Origin: Membranipora membranacea | Lineage: Eukaryota > Bryozoa > Gymnolaemata > Cheilostomatida > Membraniporidae | NCBI GenBank assembly: GCA_914767715.1 | Contig: OU612068.1 | Coordinates: forward strand, 5,270,001-5,334,000 | Direction of reading: 5' to 3' | DNA length: 64,000 nt | The notes under the pieces: generated by a model | Seen by the model: only the letters and a program-made list of their open reading frames with translations | What the model was told of the DNA's origin: nothing | The model's database searches: none | Translations under genes and position numbers: made by a program | Part shown: positions 16,979 through 30,149 of the stretch, in pieces | How the letters are laid out: each line of letters starts with the position of its first letter | How positions within the stretch are numbered: the stretch's first letter is position 1

Positions 16979-19900
16979 ATGCTAGCAGAAGTTGACACTA
17001 CCTCATATTTACCAGCTCATAAGATGGCAGGCGTGGACAGGTACCCTGACACCACTAGCCCTATATCATCTAACAGCTGTCACAGTAGTGAAGGAGAAGA
17101 GAAACCTTATCACATCTCATCTGGCCTCAAAGGTAAGACCTCAGTTTGCAACTGCAAAAAAGTTTGACAGATATGGCATCGATTTATATTGTGTTAATGA
17201 CTTGTGTGACGTTGCTGTCTTGGAATGACAGTTTGCCAAGGTACGCCGAGAAACGCCTGGGAAAAATTTAATTCCATTCTCACTTGGCGGTTTTAGCAAA
17301 ATTCGAAATTATATTTAAACTTTCACTGTTTGATCCTACTTAGGTACGCCTTTCACTCGAGCGTAAATTATGTTGAAAAAAACATATTCAACCATTTAGA
17401 TTCATTATTTAGCGCCGTTACTTCAATAATGGATCATTATTGCACTTGCAACTTTGATAACTATTATATTAGGTCAGCCACCTAGCCACCAATCTTTGTC
17501 AGCTTATTATTGCTACGCTAAAGTGGTACTTGCTAGTGCCTTTCTAAACACTTGTAATTTCGTTTACCCTCGCAGACTAACATATATCCCCTCTGTCTCA
17601 TTGTGATGGCGATCATCAGCCATCCAGTCTTATCACCAAATTGTCTTTGAACAGACAAAACCATTTAAGCGTAGAGCAATCGTACTCATATTGAAACAAC
17701 ATAATCACACTCAAAAGCAACTGTCCCCAGCACTTGAGTAAAAATAGGAAAAAGTCATCAAGTATTTGATCCTAAACTCTTCAGTGCTATTGTTTATCAA
17801 ATAATTACTATTAAACCAATCCAAAGGCTTCCAAAATAAATGATAAGAGGTTTCAATATCCTACAAGATTCATCCTACTAGAAGGCAAGCTAAAATTTCG
17901 AACAAAAAATTGTCAAGCTGAATCATAAAACTAACATTTCAACATGTTGCGATTTTAGACTTTCTATCATCCCGTCTCCAATAACAATACCTTATTCAAT
18001 ATCCATTTCAAACATACTTCAAGGGCGCCGCGCTTACGGCCCACATTCACAAATATTTATGAGTTTGGAGCACTGGTTAACAGGAGACAAGAGTCTACGA
18101 TCTTCAAAAGACAGTTTGATAATGTTTAGATGTTTTGACTTATTCTGTTGTATAAGATGATGAGGTTGCTCTTTGGGTTTTATGTAACCTACGTTATCAT
18201 CAAAGACTGCGTAAGGACACGCGCCACAATTCAGGCAAAGAGTACTTTCAACATAATGATCACCCCATTCTCTGAAACCCTACACCTGCTAATGAAAAGT
18301 TTTGTGACGAAATTTTGTTTGATTATGAGTCAATTTGTTGATTTTATTAATTTGATTAACGATAAAATATTTTCTTAGGCTATTTGGTATTTAGTATTGG
18401 TACGTACCTAAATCATAGGTTCCTGATTAAACTTCTTCGTAGTGCCTGGTCATTCAAAGCAATGCTATTCTGCCAATCAAGCCATAGCTTGATAAAAAGT
18501 ACGCAATCCTAAATGCATGCCAAATAGAAAAGCCATGAAAAAAGGCACTCAATTTTCATTTTGAATTTTAAGTTGAATTTAAAAAAAGAATTTGGCTGCA
18601 GAGCGGGCTTGTTTATTCTGTTGACCACCCATAGTGTGAAGAGTTGTTGACTTGTAACCACTAAATAGATGAGATTTTCTCGCACCTTTCACAACCAGAA
18701 ACAGAGCTGGCTTATAATCATCTCTTATTGTATCTTATAATTAATATCTGTGAGATTAACACACCGTGGCTTCCTCAGTGTAACTGTATTTGATGGTTAA
18801 ATGTGTTTATTCAGTCTTTTGTTTCGAAAATTAATCAATGATGATTTTTGATCTATCTCAGATGTAAAATGGCTTCAGATCCAGATTGGTTGATGTTGGT
18901 ATTTTAGTGTATTTGTATAATCCTTTGAGTTCCACCACAAGCCTGAATGGAACACCTGAATTCCTCTGTTGCGATCATCCATTTGTTTACATCATATCAA
19001 AGATCTTTAGATGAGACTGTTTACAAAAATACAAATCAATTAATTTAGAGCTGCAACTGTGCATCAAAACAATAATAGCCTCTGTTCACTCAGGTGTGCA
19101 TGATAAAAATCTCAAAACTGTCCCCTCAAAAAATATAAATAATACCTCCTTTGATACGGCTATTCTCCTTTTCTTTAATAAGCAAATTTACAAAAGGATT
19201 GTTTGCCTCTGATTATTTGGGAAGGAAGTTCATTATCATTAATACAATTAAGGTTTTTGTTTTAATGTAGCTAGTAATGGTGATTAATAATTTGCAATCT
19301 GCCCCATCAGCTGCGTAAGGGACTTTTATTGTCACACTTTAATCTCTGCAGAGTATTCGGTCTTTATTTCCGATTCCTGATTTGAAATCACTCACAAATA
19401 GTAAAGTTTTTATAATGACTCAATGCATGGGTTGTTCAGTTCAATGTGATTTCATACACCAGCTCACAATGACATTGTTATCATACATTATTCAGGTATT
19501 TGAAATTTGCGGAAAGAACAATAGCATATAAATTCAACAAAAATAGCAAGTTAAATATTTTATATACAACCGTCCTGAGTAGTTGTTTACATTTTATTTT
19601 TTATCGAAAAGATCCTTTACAATTCTCAGCTGTAACTGTTATGACAAAAGCGCATGGGAGCACGTGCTCTTAAAATCAGGTGTTACAGCGTAGAAACGTA
19701 CCACCTTCTAAAATATTTCAATCCATTACCCTATTGATGTATGTTTATTCTATTTTCTATAGCTAACGATAGCTTACAAGATGACAGCATTAGGAGATAC
19801 AGAACAGCATTCACAAGAGAGCAGCTCAATCTGTTGGAGAAGGAATTCCTCAAGGAAAACTATGTATCCCGACCAAAGCGATGTGAGCTCGCCTCCAAAC

Positions 19901-20695
19901 TCGGCCTACCTGAGAGCACTATCAAGGTAGGCTTGTACTTCATAAATCATGTAAAAAATGTCAGTCATTGTATATTATGGTTGTATTTATACATGCTACC
20001 AGCTACTAAGGGCACAAGTAAAGATCATGGTTCATTTATTGGGACATCTATTTTTACTCGCCATGACCGGAAAGAGCAAAGCAAGCCACCCTGAAAGAAT
20101 ATTGCCTCATCATTGTTTTTGATGGATATTGACCACTCAACGTGCGATCAAAAATTTAGTTGGTCAGAGATTAATTTCCTTCTTGTTATTGCAGGTATGG
20201 TTTCAGAACCGTCGTATGAAGGATAAGAGACAGCGTATGACAGTAGCATGGCCTTACGGTTTAGCTGATCCCGGTATCTACGCCTATCTGATGACAGCCG
20301 CTGCTCACGCTAACATGAATGGTTACCCGTATCCAGCTCTGCAATCAGCCGTACAGTCAGTCACCCCCTTCAATCCATACTACCCAGCGGCACCGCCAGC
20401 CTCACGACCTTCACCTTATCCTACATACAATCACGCGGCAGCAGTCAGAGACAGCCTGCTACATAAATCAAACTCTCTATTGGACACAATGTCGAGTCTA
20501 TCTCAGGCTTCTCTCCTGCAGCAGTCAATAGCTAAGCATACTCCGAATCTCAGTCCAACCTCGACACTCAATCAACATAGTCTGAGCCAGGCTAGTCTGA
20601 CCCAGCAGACAGCAGGTTTAGTGACAGTCAGTCCTCCAGTTCTAGGCTTACCTAATGGACTTACCCCAAATCTGTTTCAACCATTCAAAGAGTAA
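16979..20695 (+). CDS. EVX: Even-skipped/EVX homeodomain transcription factor
   Basis: Complete gene in three exons: 16979-17132 (donor AAAG|GTAAGA, phase 1), 19763-19926 (phase 0 end) and 20195-20695 (stop TAA), giving 272 residues. The homeodomain spans residues 61-120: [11 protein letters not shown] at the start, [15 protein letters not shown] at the recognition helix with Gln at position 50 and Asn at 51, followed by TVAWP, a combination specific to EVX/Eve. The second intron falls between homeodomain positions 46 and 47 (IK|VW), a known EVX intron site. After the homeodomain comes an Ala/Pro/Tyr-rich and Ser/Gln/Leu-rich region and a C-terminal LFQPFKE, like the Groucho-recruiting LFKPY motif of fly Eve (family knowledge). 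EVX proteins act as nuclear repressors in posterior and neural patterning and are often linked to Hox clusters. No Hox gene is in this window. Confidence 0.95.
17133..19762 (+). other. EVX intron 1
   Basis: A 2.6 kb intron with donor GTAAGA and acceptor TTTTCTATAG. It is long relative to the other EVX intron and a plausible home for enhancers. No gene, RNA or repeat was recognised. Confidence 0.6.
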
Positions 20696-20800
20696 TAACT
20701 AGACTAACTAGCATGCAACATGTTAAAATACCTCAAGTTTTTATTTTGTGACAATCTGCTGGTCTATTTTGGCATTCATTATTATTCGTCTGCAAGCCAA

Positions 20801-20845
20801 GATACAACCAGAGACTATAGATATATCTATAGTCTCTGATACAAC
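20801..20845. repeat. Perfect 28-bp palindrome flanked by 8-bp direct repeats
   Basis: Bases 20810-20837 (AGAGACTATAGATA and its exact complement) form a perfect palindrome with no loop, bracketed by GATACAAC at 20801-20808 and 20838-20845. It lies in the EVX 3' UTR and would fold into a hairpin in the mRNA. The flanking repeat suggests insertion of a tiny foldback or a template-switch event. Confidence 0.8.
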
Positions 20846-21142
20846 ATTATCTTAAAATGTGATTAGACTGAAGCATTGTATGATCTCTATTATGTAGGTA
20901 GTCTCCCCTTGCAACACATGTTTATATTTATTATTTTTTATAAACAATCACAGTTTTTTTCATTAATTATACCCACTGGTGTTGCCGTGACCTATCACCT
21001 TATCACACATTAGTCAAAGTTTCACATGTGACAATCAAACTGGTCAAAAGTGTAAATAGGTAAACTTGCAATAAGTGTTTTCTTAGGTCATGGTTATATT
21101 TTTTTGGTTATTCCCCCATGTCATGTCTACAACTTAGATTTC

Positions 21143-21148
21143 AATAAA
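21143..21148 (+). terminator. EVX poly(A) signal
   Basis: AATAAA 448 bases downstream of the EVX stop, followed by a GT-rich stretch (GTATTTGTTGTTGTGTTTC, about 21170). It is the first canonical signal after the stop codon. Confidence 0.6.
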
Positions 21149-21605
21149 TTATTGAGTACCCTATCCAAGTATTTGTTGTTGTGTTTCTGCATAAAACTAT
21201 AATGTTTCGGGCACCCATAAACTATGCTATGGTTGTTCATTGCGTCCAGCTATGGGAGCGGCCAAGATCTCAAATTTGAAAACACCAAAAAAGCTGAAAA
21301 TATTGGTTTGATAACAGGAAGCAAAAAGCAATTCAATCAAATTTTTGCTCATTTATCATTTCGTGACCTCGGAGGTTGAAATAGCAACATCCTGTTCTAT
21401 TGAAGGTGACAGTACTTTTGCAAAACAGTGTCACTTTTGAACAAAAAGGCCATTTTGCCATTTCTGTCACTTTATATCCGTCCATCATACATCTGGGCTT
21501 CGATGATGCGCATTCCGTCTGGTCTCCCTCAAGCATCCATCCAGCCCTCGGCAGTACCACTCAAAAGTCCATACAACCCTGGAGTGCTATCATCTTTATT
21601 TAAAA

Positions 21606-21653
21606 AGAGGAGGTGATGAATTTTGGGAAAGAGGAGGTGATGAATTTTGGGAA
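21606..21653. repeat. 24-bp tandem duplication
   Basis: Two identical head-to-tail copies of a 24-bp unit beginning AGAGGAGGTGATGAATTTTG. A recent slippage or duplication with no evident function. Confidence 0.9.
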
Positions 21654-24600
21654 ACAGCAGGACATGAAATGTGATAAATTTAATTATTTAATACAGTGTT
21701 ATAAGGATTAAATTTGATGGATTTAACATGGGAAGGTAACTCAGTTTAAAGTCGTCTCCAAACACTTGATATTGAGGGAAATGACGTAGTGTAGAAGGAC
21801 CACCTGGGAATCCTGGTTATGTGTGTCCGAGCGCAACATGAACCAAAAATCCTGCAACAGAGAGGAGACCAAACTAGTATCTTCATAGCAGTCTTAGTAT
21901 GCACCAAATAGCTGAGTCATATACAAGCACATCGACAGCTTACACATGAAATGATCAAGGATAACTCCACAAGCAAGGGGCTTAGACCCAATCCATAAGA
22001 CTGGGACCGCTTCCAACCACCAAGTGTCCAAAGCTTAAATGTTTTCCTTCACGTGCCAAAGGAATTGCGGCAAAAGTTTGGGTGGAAACAAAGCGAGAAA
22101 AAAATGATAATGTTTGATGTTTTGAGTTTGATTAATAATGTTGGGCCATATCACTCGTCATCTTAGTAGGTCAAGTTCAAAATCATACAGTGATTGATAT
22201 TGCGAGTTTGTGTCTGTTTGCTAATTCCTACTGACTCTTTCTGGATTTAGTCAAAGAGGTTAAAAAGAGGGACTGATGTGGTGGAAGACTCTTCAAACAT
22301 GAATTGATAAATGATGTTTTAACAATTTACTTCGATAATAATAGATTCTAAGTTGGTAGAATAAGCGGCCTGTGTACGTGCAACAACTCGTATATTTCTG
22401 ATTGAGATATATTAATAGACAGAACAAACTGATCAATGCAGAGATCACAGGCTCTCGGATGTCAAAAAATGTCTGACAGTAAGATGTCAAACCAAAGAGG
22501 AATAGTTACTCCTTGGTTAAACCAAAATCAGAATCCAAAATCCAACAGTTGCTTCTCCGGTATACAGTGCCATAGCATTTCTTATTAATCTCTATCAGTT
22601 TATTTCTTATAGGCTTCATTCGGATGACAAAGTTTTTTTTTGTCAACACATCGATGCCAATGTAATATTTTTATTCAATAGTGATAGGCCTATTACAAAG
22701 CACTTGGAATGCGACCATCATCACCTGAACATGAATAAAATTAAAGAGCACTAAAAATTGTAAGAAGGCAGCAGCGGAGTAGTTTTTTATAACTAATTAG
22801 CTGGCAGCTTTGAAATGTGTTTGAAACGCTACAGGCCAACAGCTGACAGATGATAACAGGCACTAAACTAACATCATAACAGCACACTAAAACAATGAGA
22901 TAATCTATGCAGGCATGTGCTACAAAATGGGATAATTAAAATCCTATCCTACACTTAATTTGACTAGATTGTTTGAATTTCCATAATTTGCAGAGAACAG
23001 GCTGCCGTTTTGATGTGCTGGTCGGGTGAACAGGCATTACTGCTGCATTAGGTCAACTTGTGTCACGAAGGTTCCTCCGAGCTTTCTCTTGCGGCCAAAT
23101 ATAGGTATTTTGATTCGAAAGAAGGCTGAGGTGTATCTTCCAACTGTAAAACTTCATGACACCACTTTGTAGATTTGATTTGTAACCTCATTTGGCTGAT
23201 AGATGTCAATTAAATGTACTATATATATGTATATATAATACCAGGATATTGAATGTGCCTCCATATAAGCTACCTTATTGTACAACTCTTAGATCATGAC
23301 ACATCTAAATATTACAATTTTATCCGTCACCTGACAACCTCTTCCCCAATTATGGTAAAATATTATGAGAAATGAACCACTGTTACTGCCTATTTTCCAA
23401 CAAGGATCTTTGGAACAGGAGCTGTAATTTTAATACAACTTTTGATAGGTACCTACCCTAGAGGATAAAATTTTTCATCAGATTTTGAATTTCGCTCTTC
23501 GTCAATCTAATATTAGTAGCTTCCACTATTCATGATTGTAAGGTTATTTTCAAGGCAAGGCACTATAAATAAATTAATAAATAAATAAATAAATAAATAA
23601 ATAAAAGAATTTCAAAACAATCTTAATAAATTCATGAATTGAGAATTCCTGACCGGGCTCTCAAATTTAGCTCCATATGGAAGTAGTTACTTTCCACAAC
23701 ACAACTTGTTGACAAACTTTGGACCTAACTGTTAGTTACCCTTTGTCTTTATCAAATAGACCCAGAGGCGGACATTAAAACACTGGTAATGAGAGTTAAT
23801 ATCGCCCATTAGACTTCTGGTGATAGTAAATTGTGAGTTTTTACAATATTGGATAAATGTCTCACTTCTATACTTTTGGTCAGATCAAGGAGTTAGAGGT
23901 CAGATTTGTTATATTTTTGAAGTCGTGGGTAAAATTAAATATGGTTTTAATGATTATTGCATTCATTCCAAACACTGGGCTGGTCACCAAAATCACGCAT
24001 AATAAGTCAAAATTTTAAAATGCTGACCAAAACTCTGGAGGGTACATTTATTTCAATGAAAATTGTAACAATTTTGATCGTCAAATTTCAAATTACACAT
24101 ATAATTGCTTAATTTTCATCATTTTCTTTTGATTTAAAAACAGTGTAAAACTGCGACAATATTGTCGCCATAATTTCTAATAAACACTTGACAGGAAAAT
24201 TCAAAACCCTCAAGCAAAAAGGACTAGGGATATCTATTGTCACTTCAGTTGAGCCTGTGGGTTGAGTTTCACCAATAAGTTGACCACTTCAATACAAGCC
24301 TGACCACTTCTATACCCCTCTAATAGTCCTGTGGTGTGTTAATTGCACGTAAGTCAATTAAAACTGGGATTTTACAACATTTCGGATGTTTTTGATCAGG
24401 TGTGAACACGTTGGTCAACCATAAATGCCTCTAATCCTTGGTATCTATATTGTAAAATGAAATTAAACAACCCTTCTACAAAGGATACAATGTGAAAAAT
24501 AAACAATAATATTTATTTTTCAATTTGATTTAGCCAGTCTCATGGCAAAAAGAAATGTCCGAATGTAAAATGCACTAAAATTGTCCCAAAAAAGTAAGCT

Positions 24601-27600
24601 GAAAGCAAAGCGTTTTAGTCAAAATCTGTTCATTCTAAATTCTAATTGAAGCTCCAAAATTTAATCTTTAAGATATTTTCATGACAAAATCTTTACTTTT
24701 TGGCTTTCAATGTGGTTTCAACATAGTGATTGGGAGAACCTCTTTGGTTCACTTCGATCAAATTTGATGCCAGCAGCTGATAACGATTAGTTGTTGAGAA
24801 TGTACTGGCATCATCAAGGTGATACTAAAGAGAACTGAGGGTTAAAAGAATCAACGGCAGGCCTGGAGACGCAGAGTCAGGCTTTAATTAGAACTTGATT
24901 AAACTTGGAGATCACATCTTATGAGGTAATAAACATCTGCAATTTTAATTATGACCCGCTTCGAAATATTGTCCTAGTTGATTGAATGGGCGAATCTTAT
25001 TATTGTTCATCATCTTAAAGACCATGGACACCAATAAATATGAGACAAATCAAATCATCAAACTAGTAATAAAACCATTCTCAAAATAATTACAAGGCTC
25101 AAATAAAATAATTACCAAACAATCAGCAAAATAGAGAGCCATAAAACAATTTGCTATTGTGCCTTGTAAAATATAGCTGGCAGCTTTTGATATTCATCTA
25201 TAATTGGGGAATAAGCTTGAGTTATGGAACGCTGAGACAGCCTGCATAATTGACGTCAGACCCAGCTCCTAATCATATTTAATCATTATTAAAAAAGGAA
25301 ATCTGTTGCCGCAATTTTTTTAGGGTCTCATGTTGGAATTATAATTTAAAGAAAAAAAAATTCACATTTTCAATGATGAGTCAGAAAAGCATAAATTATG
25401 AGATTTTCTCTTTATTGCTGTCTAGACTTGAATAGTTTTGTAGGTTAGAAACAATGATGGTCTCATATTATCCACTAAGAGTGATAGAGGCCCTCCAGCT
25501 CAATCCTATTCAATTCTTAACCAACAGATATAATTTCCTAATGATAGCACTTTAAATTCGTGTACATACAAATGATTATAATTATGCATAAAAATTCAAC
25601 ACTTGAAAATGGAATAGGAGATAATCGGTGATTATTGGTATGCATGTCTGAAATATTGAGTGTAATTTGCTCAGTTGTCGCGTTGGGCTACCCACAAGTG
25701 GTATTTTCCCTGGGGCATCTTGAAATAAGACTAAATTTCAAAAAAAAAAGAATTGCTGAAAATGGTCTTCGCTCATTAAGAGATAAGTCGGACGATTTTC
25801 TGTGGTTTCTTAAAAATTTCTCTCCTGCAGAATTCAGTTAAAGGGTATTTATTATTGTTTCCTACAGTTTGGATGATACCAATCATTTTTACTATAACAT
25901 TTTGCAAAAAGTTGAGAAATTTCAAACCGAGTTGATTTACACATTACCCTGGCACTTGATGAAAGGTGTTTTCAACAAAATTGACTTTCTTGCCAAATAA
26001 ATAAATAAATACATACCGGTATTATATTAATAAGTATGTTGATGAGTGTTCGGTCGCCAAATAATAGGGATGTAGAATAAATTCAAAGAAATAAAATGTC
26101 ACAGTTACCCTGCTATACTGAGAGGAATAAGGAAAAGGAATATAGTCACTATCACAATAACAAATCGATTATATTTTGAATTATTGTAATATGATCGACT
26201 TTTAATTGGTGGCATTGATAAAACCCGGATATGAATTCGAACAAGTTCTGCTGGCAAGCAGCAGCTTCTTAAGTGAGGAGCAGCTCGACATGCAGGCAAA
26301 CTGTAGCAAACTAGATCTAATATAGGAGCAAGTCAGAAAGTATATTATTATGTAAAAGTCTTGCGGTTTAACGTTTGATCAGCTCTGTTCTGAATTTCAA
26401 TACTTGTCTGTGCCAGATATTAAGGTTTTGAGATGATGAGGACAGTTTCAGCAAATCTAGACCTCTAACGGGTGGACAGCCTCTCAAGGGATCACCTCCA
26501 GCTCATAAAAAAATAATTGCTACTGTCTTCGGAGAATTTATCAATCTCGATCAAAAAGTCTTCTGTAATTTTGTATTAATTTTATGGGAGTGATTGTATT
26601 CTGAGTGTGAGACCAATTCTGGTATGACATCATTATTCTATTCTTAGCGCCAAACGGTACAAAGTATTTCACATCCGCTAGATTATGAAAAGCCTGCAAA
26701 GTGTTAAGTGTCACCTTATATCTCTGAATAATCACTTGATTTATATGCTATTGGTGATCATGATAGTTATATACCGGGCTTTCCAGATATACATGTATCT
26801 GACACAGTATCTTCCAGCTATCAGACTAGGTAGGAAGCCCAGTTGCTTAGAGTGTCTGTCAACATTTTTTAAACCAAATGGTAGTATGCTTTACTCTAAT
26901 AAACTCAACTCATCCAAGTCCACGGATTCAGAAATCTTCCTAACATGGGTCAGCAAAAACAACGCTCATTTAGAGTTACAGAGTTACACATGCTAACAGT
27001 GTAGTTTCGATGTCAGTGGGTACCGATCCTGCAGCACTGGAGTACCACAATGTGTTGATGATTTGTGACCTGCGATCAGGTGTATCAGGAATGCCGATGA
27101 CACTACTGTTTGTAACATTGTCCATAATGGAGTAGTAACGATTTACAACTCATCCGCACCCAATGCAACTCTTTCTTTTCCCCATCCAAAAAAGCAGCAA
27201 ACTACACATCAACAAGATGTCAACGTAATTCTATGCTTCTATATGCTGCAATCGAAAACTTTTGCCTTTGCAAGTCTATACACAGTCTTCCAATAGGAGT
27301 AAATGAGACTGCAATAGAGAAAGATTGATCTGTTAATTTCCTTTTCCTTAGACATGGTCTCAATCATCACCCTTGCAGGCGTTGATTGATGATGATAAAA
27401 CGAGTATCCATTATCTAGGGAACAGTCAGATCACAATCCATTTCAGTAATAAATGCAATAATGAGTTGTCTTCCTTTTGAAGCCATTATTATAGGAGGAG
27501 ACAAATCCCAATTATAAGGTGGCAACAACACAAATGAAGCAGAACTATTCTTTAAAGATACTTATTCTACTGCTGATAGCAGCCATTCAACTTATTGCCA

Positions 27601-28629
27601 ATCATTGTGGACATATAATTTACATTCACAACCACTTTTATACAAGATAAAGTCACAGCCTGAAATGTCAAAACCAGTCAAATCCATCTGGTATCGAAAA
27701 ATGTTTTTGTCCGTTAGATTGTCGGCTCACAATACACACCAGGTTGAGTGAGAGAGGTCAGAGCACCTGCTACCTAGATCCATCTACCCCTCTATGTCTG
27801 TAAAATGATTTGTGAGTCCGCACCCTATGGTATCTCTCATTTGGATGTAAATATGAATCATTGTTCCTCCTTCCATACTCAGTATTTGTCAAGATGCCAG
27901 GTCGAGGTCGACTTAGCTCCTAGAAGAAGAACAACAAGAAATCAGTAACTACTCAACAACATAATACTGAAGTTTCTGTTATCAGAGTGAAATAGCCCAA
28001 TGTACATTAATTACTATGTGATGAGAAGTTCACTTTGGCTGCAGCACTTTCACCTCTTTGGGTTTGTGCGGTGATGAAGCACAGCCAATTCATCACACAA
28101 ATAACGATAAGAGTGACCTCCCTCTTCTTTTTAGCTCCCCTTTTATGAAGTCGTTATGAATGTTTAAGATTGTGCTTTAAAGGTTACCATTTAGTGCAAA
28201 ATCCATTTTAATTGAACACAATAACGTTCAAGTGCTCTACCAAAATCCTTTTTTTCATGATATTTGGTGAACCAAGAATTTTCTTCACTTGAGAAAGTAA
28301 AGGGAACACAACCTCCCATTGCTGACCTTAAATGTTACTGGATGATACAATAGTATTTTTTTAAAAGTCGGAAAATAACAATAAAATGGTTCAAATTCTA
28401 AATGTTCAAAAGTGCAACAGAATAACTAATGAACAAATGTTGCGATCGGGGGATAACCAAACCTCTAACATGTAGGATCAAAACTCTGGATTATAGTTTT
28501 CAGCCCAAATGAGCTGAATTGACTCATTCTGTTGTACAATTTTTGTCAGCAGAATTTGAAATCAATATGTGGGCAGAAATTAATAATTTGCACTTATAAA
28601 CACTTTTGCACTAATTCGGACCACCGATA
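21654..28629. other. Gene-poor region downstream of EVX
   Basis: No coding exon can be supported over 7 kb; open frames are short, lack splice context and show no family signature. It contains an (AAAT)n run at 23565-23606. By position it may belong to the regulatory landscape of EVX. Confidence 0.5.
23565..23606. repeat. (AAAT)n microsatellite
   Basis: About ten tandem AAAT units with one imperfection near the start. Simple repeat. Confidence 0.9.
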
Positions 28630-28773
28630 GGAGAGACACACCGAAGGGTGCTGGGGCAATCAACCTTGAGAGCTGCCTCATTGAGTCTCGAACCTATTGA
28701 CTCCTGGGGCACCAATAGCCTGGCAGTGATTAGCAGCAAAGACGCTTACTGATTGTGCAATCTCACCATCCCC
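28630..28773 (-). repeat. tRNA-derived SINE, diverged copy
   Basis: On the minus strand it starts CGGGGATGGTGAGATTGCAC and runs through CACTGCCAGG, ATTGGTGCCCCAGGAG, a B-box-like GGTTCGAGACTC, and CTCAAGGTTGATTGCCCCAG to an end near CACCCTTCGGTGTG. It matches the copy at 39772-39915 along its length with many substitutions, so it is an older member of the same family. Confidence 0.7.
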
Positions 28774-28918
28774 GAAAAAGAACGACAGTAGATGACACCA
28801 GGGATGACACTAATTAGCAGGCCAGCTATTCACTACTTGGAGTTGTGCTCTCTCATCCAATAGCTACACCAATGGCTAATCATAATACATGTACGATTAA
28901 AATGATGTTCTGTCTCAC

Positions 28919-29050
28919 CTCTCCATTTATATCCAGTCCTGTGTGTTTGGCGTGAGCTCTATCTTCTCTATGTAAAGTGTACATGTACTTATAGGGATTA
29001 GGAGGTACTTGTTGTTTATAGACACAGTCGTATACTGGTAAGGTCTTGTA
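28919..29050 (-). CDS. Exon resembling CFAP90 (C5orf49)
   Basis: A 44-codon exon, phase 0 at both ends (acceptor TTTATACAG, donor GAG|GTGAGA). It encodes LPVYDCVYKQQ, a Pro/Tyr insert, then LHREDRAHAKHTGLDINGE. This resembles the core of the ciliary protein CFAP90/C5orf49, which as I recall has a YDC.FK...LHRDDREHAK.LGL.VNE pattern. CFAP90 is associated with axonemal microtubules. Neither the N-terminal nor the C-terminal part of a CFAP90 gene was found nearby. The phase also allows splicing from the upstream minus-strand exon ending at 30150, so it may instead be a downstream exon of that gene. Confidence 0.5.
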
Positions 29051-30149
29051 CTGTATAAATATAGATAAAATAGACATTATGAACAAAGAAATGGGGCAGC
29101 TCTCTGAGCAATGAACTGAAACTCGGCGCTGAAAATATGGTTTATAATGTGAAAAGGCACAAAAGTTCATATAAGTTGTTGAGTTGTGTTTCAATTAACT
29201 CCTTATAAGAGATATAGATTATCTGGAGCCAATTTGTTTTATTTTCACGAGTGAACAAAGATGGTAGCATTGAACTAGTTCATTGATGGTAGCCTATCCA
29301 TACTACAGGAAGACACAATCCCTAAATAAGTCACAGTGCATTGCCGGCTTGGCGTTATTGGCATTCCAATAATAATCATTGGTGGTGGTTGATAATGCAA
29401 TGCCACTAACAGCAACCCAGTCAATGTTTGTAAACTCCTAGCAGCGTGAAGGTGTTTCTTGCTGGGATGCAAAAACAAATCGATGTACTAGAGAGTAAGT
29501 ATGTAGATGATCATGGCTGTGATTACAGAGACTTCCTTGCCTAAGGCTGGCAGTGATTGTATGACTGATATCCTGTTAAGTTGTGATTACATACACTGTT
29601 AGCCGTAAGGTCTGCATCAGCTCCGATAGAATCAGTGATACACTTTACAGGTATTATTTTATGCATAATCAAATTTAATTTGCTGATCAAGTCACAAGTG
29701 ACACATAAGACCATGCAAAAAAAACTTCCACTGCTATTTTATAGACAAAACAAATAACAAATAATATAGACTGTTTGACTTGATGGCAGTACTCAAAACA
29801 ACTACACTCCTTATGATCACTTAGATGATCATTGGCTGCCCACAGACCGCGAGAGTTTGACTCGTTGACCTGACTTGTCATTCACTGATCAAGTGTTTTG
29901 CAGTTTAGTCCAGGTACTTAAAACAAAACAATACTTAGAGATAATTGACCTTTACCAGTCAACTCTCATAATCACAAAACCGGCTCATGGAACTACTCAT
30001 CCTTCTATCATCACGGATGTGTTCGATCAGTAATAATCAAAAACTGTCCAGGGGTCTTTGAACACTAGGGGTGTCAATCACCTGTTCTCTGAAGAGTACT
30101 GTCTCATACCACTACCCTCCCCCCATATAAGACAAGAAAACGACTTTAC

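Noticed and set aside
26685..26996. 103-codon plus-strand frame in the gene-poor region
   Set aside because: No family signature, no splice or promoter context, and length is within chance for AT-rich DNA.
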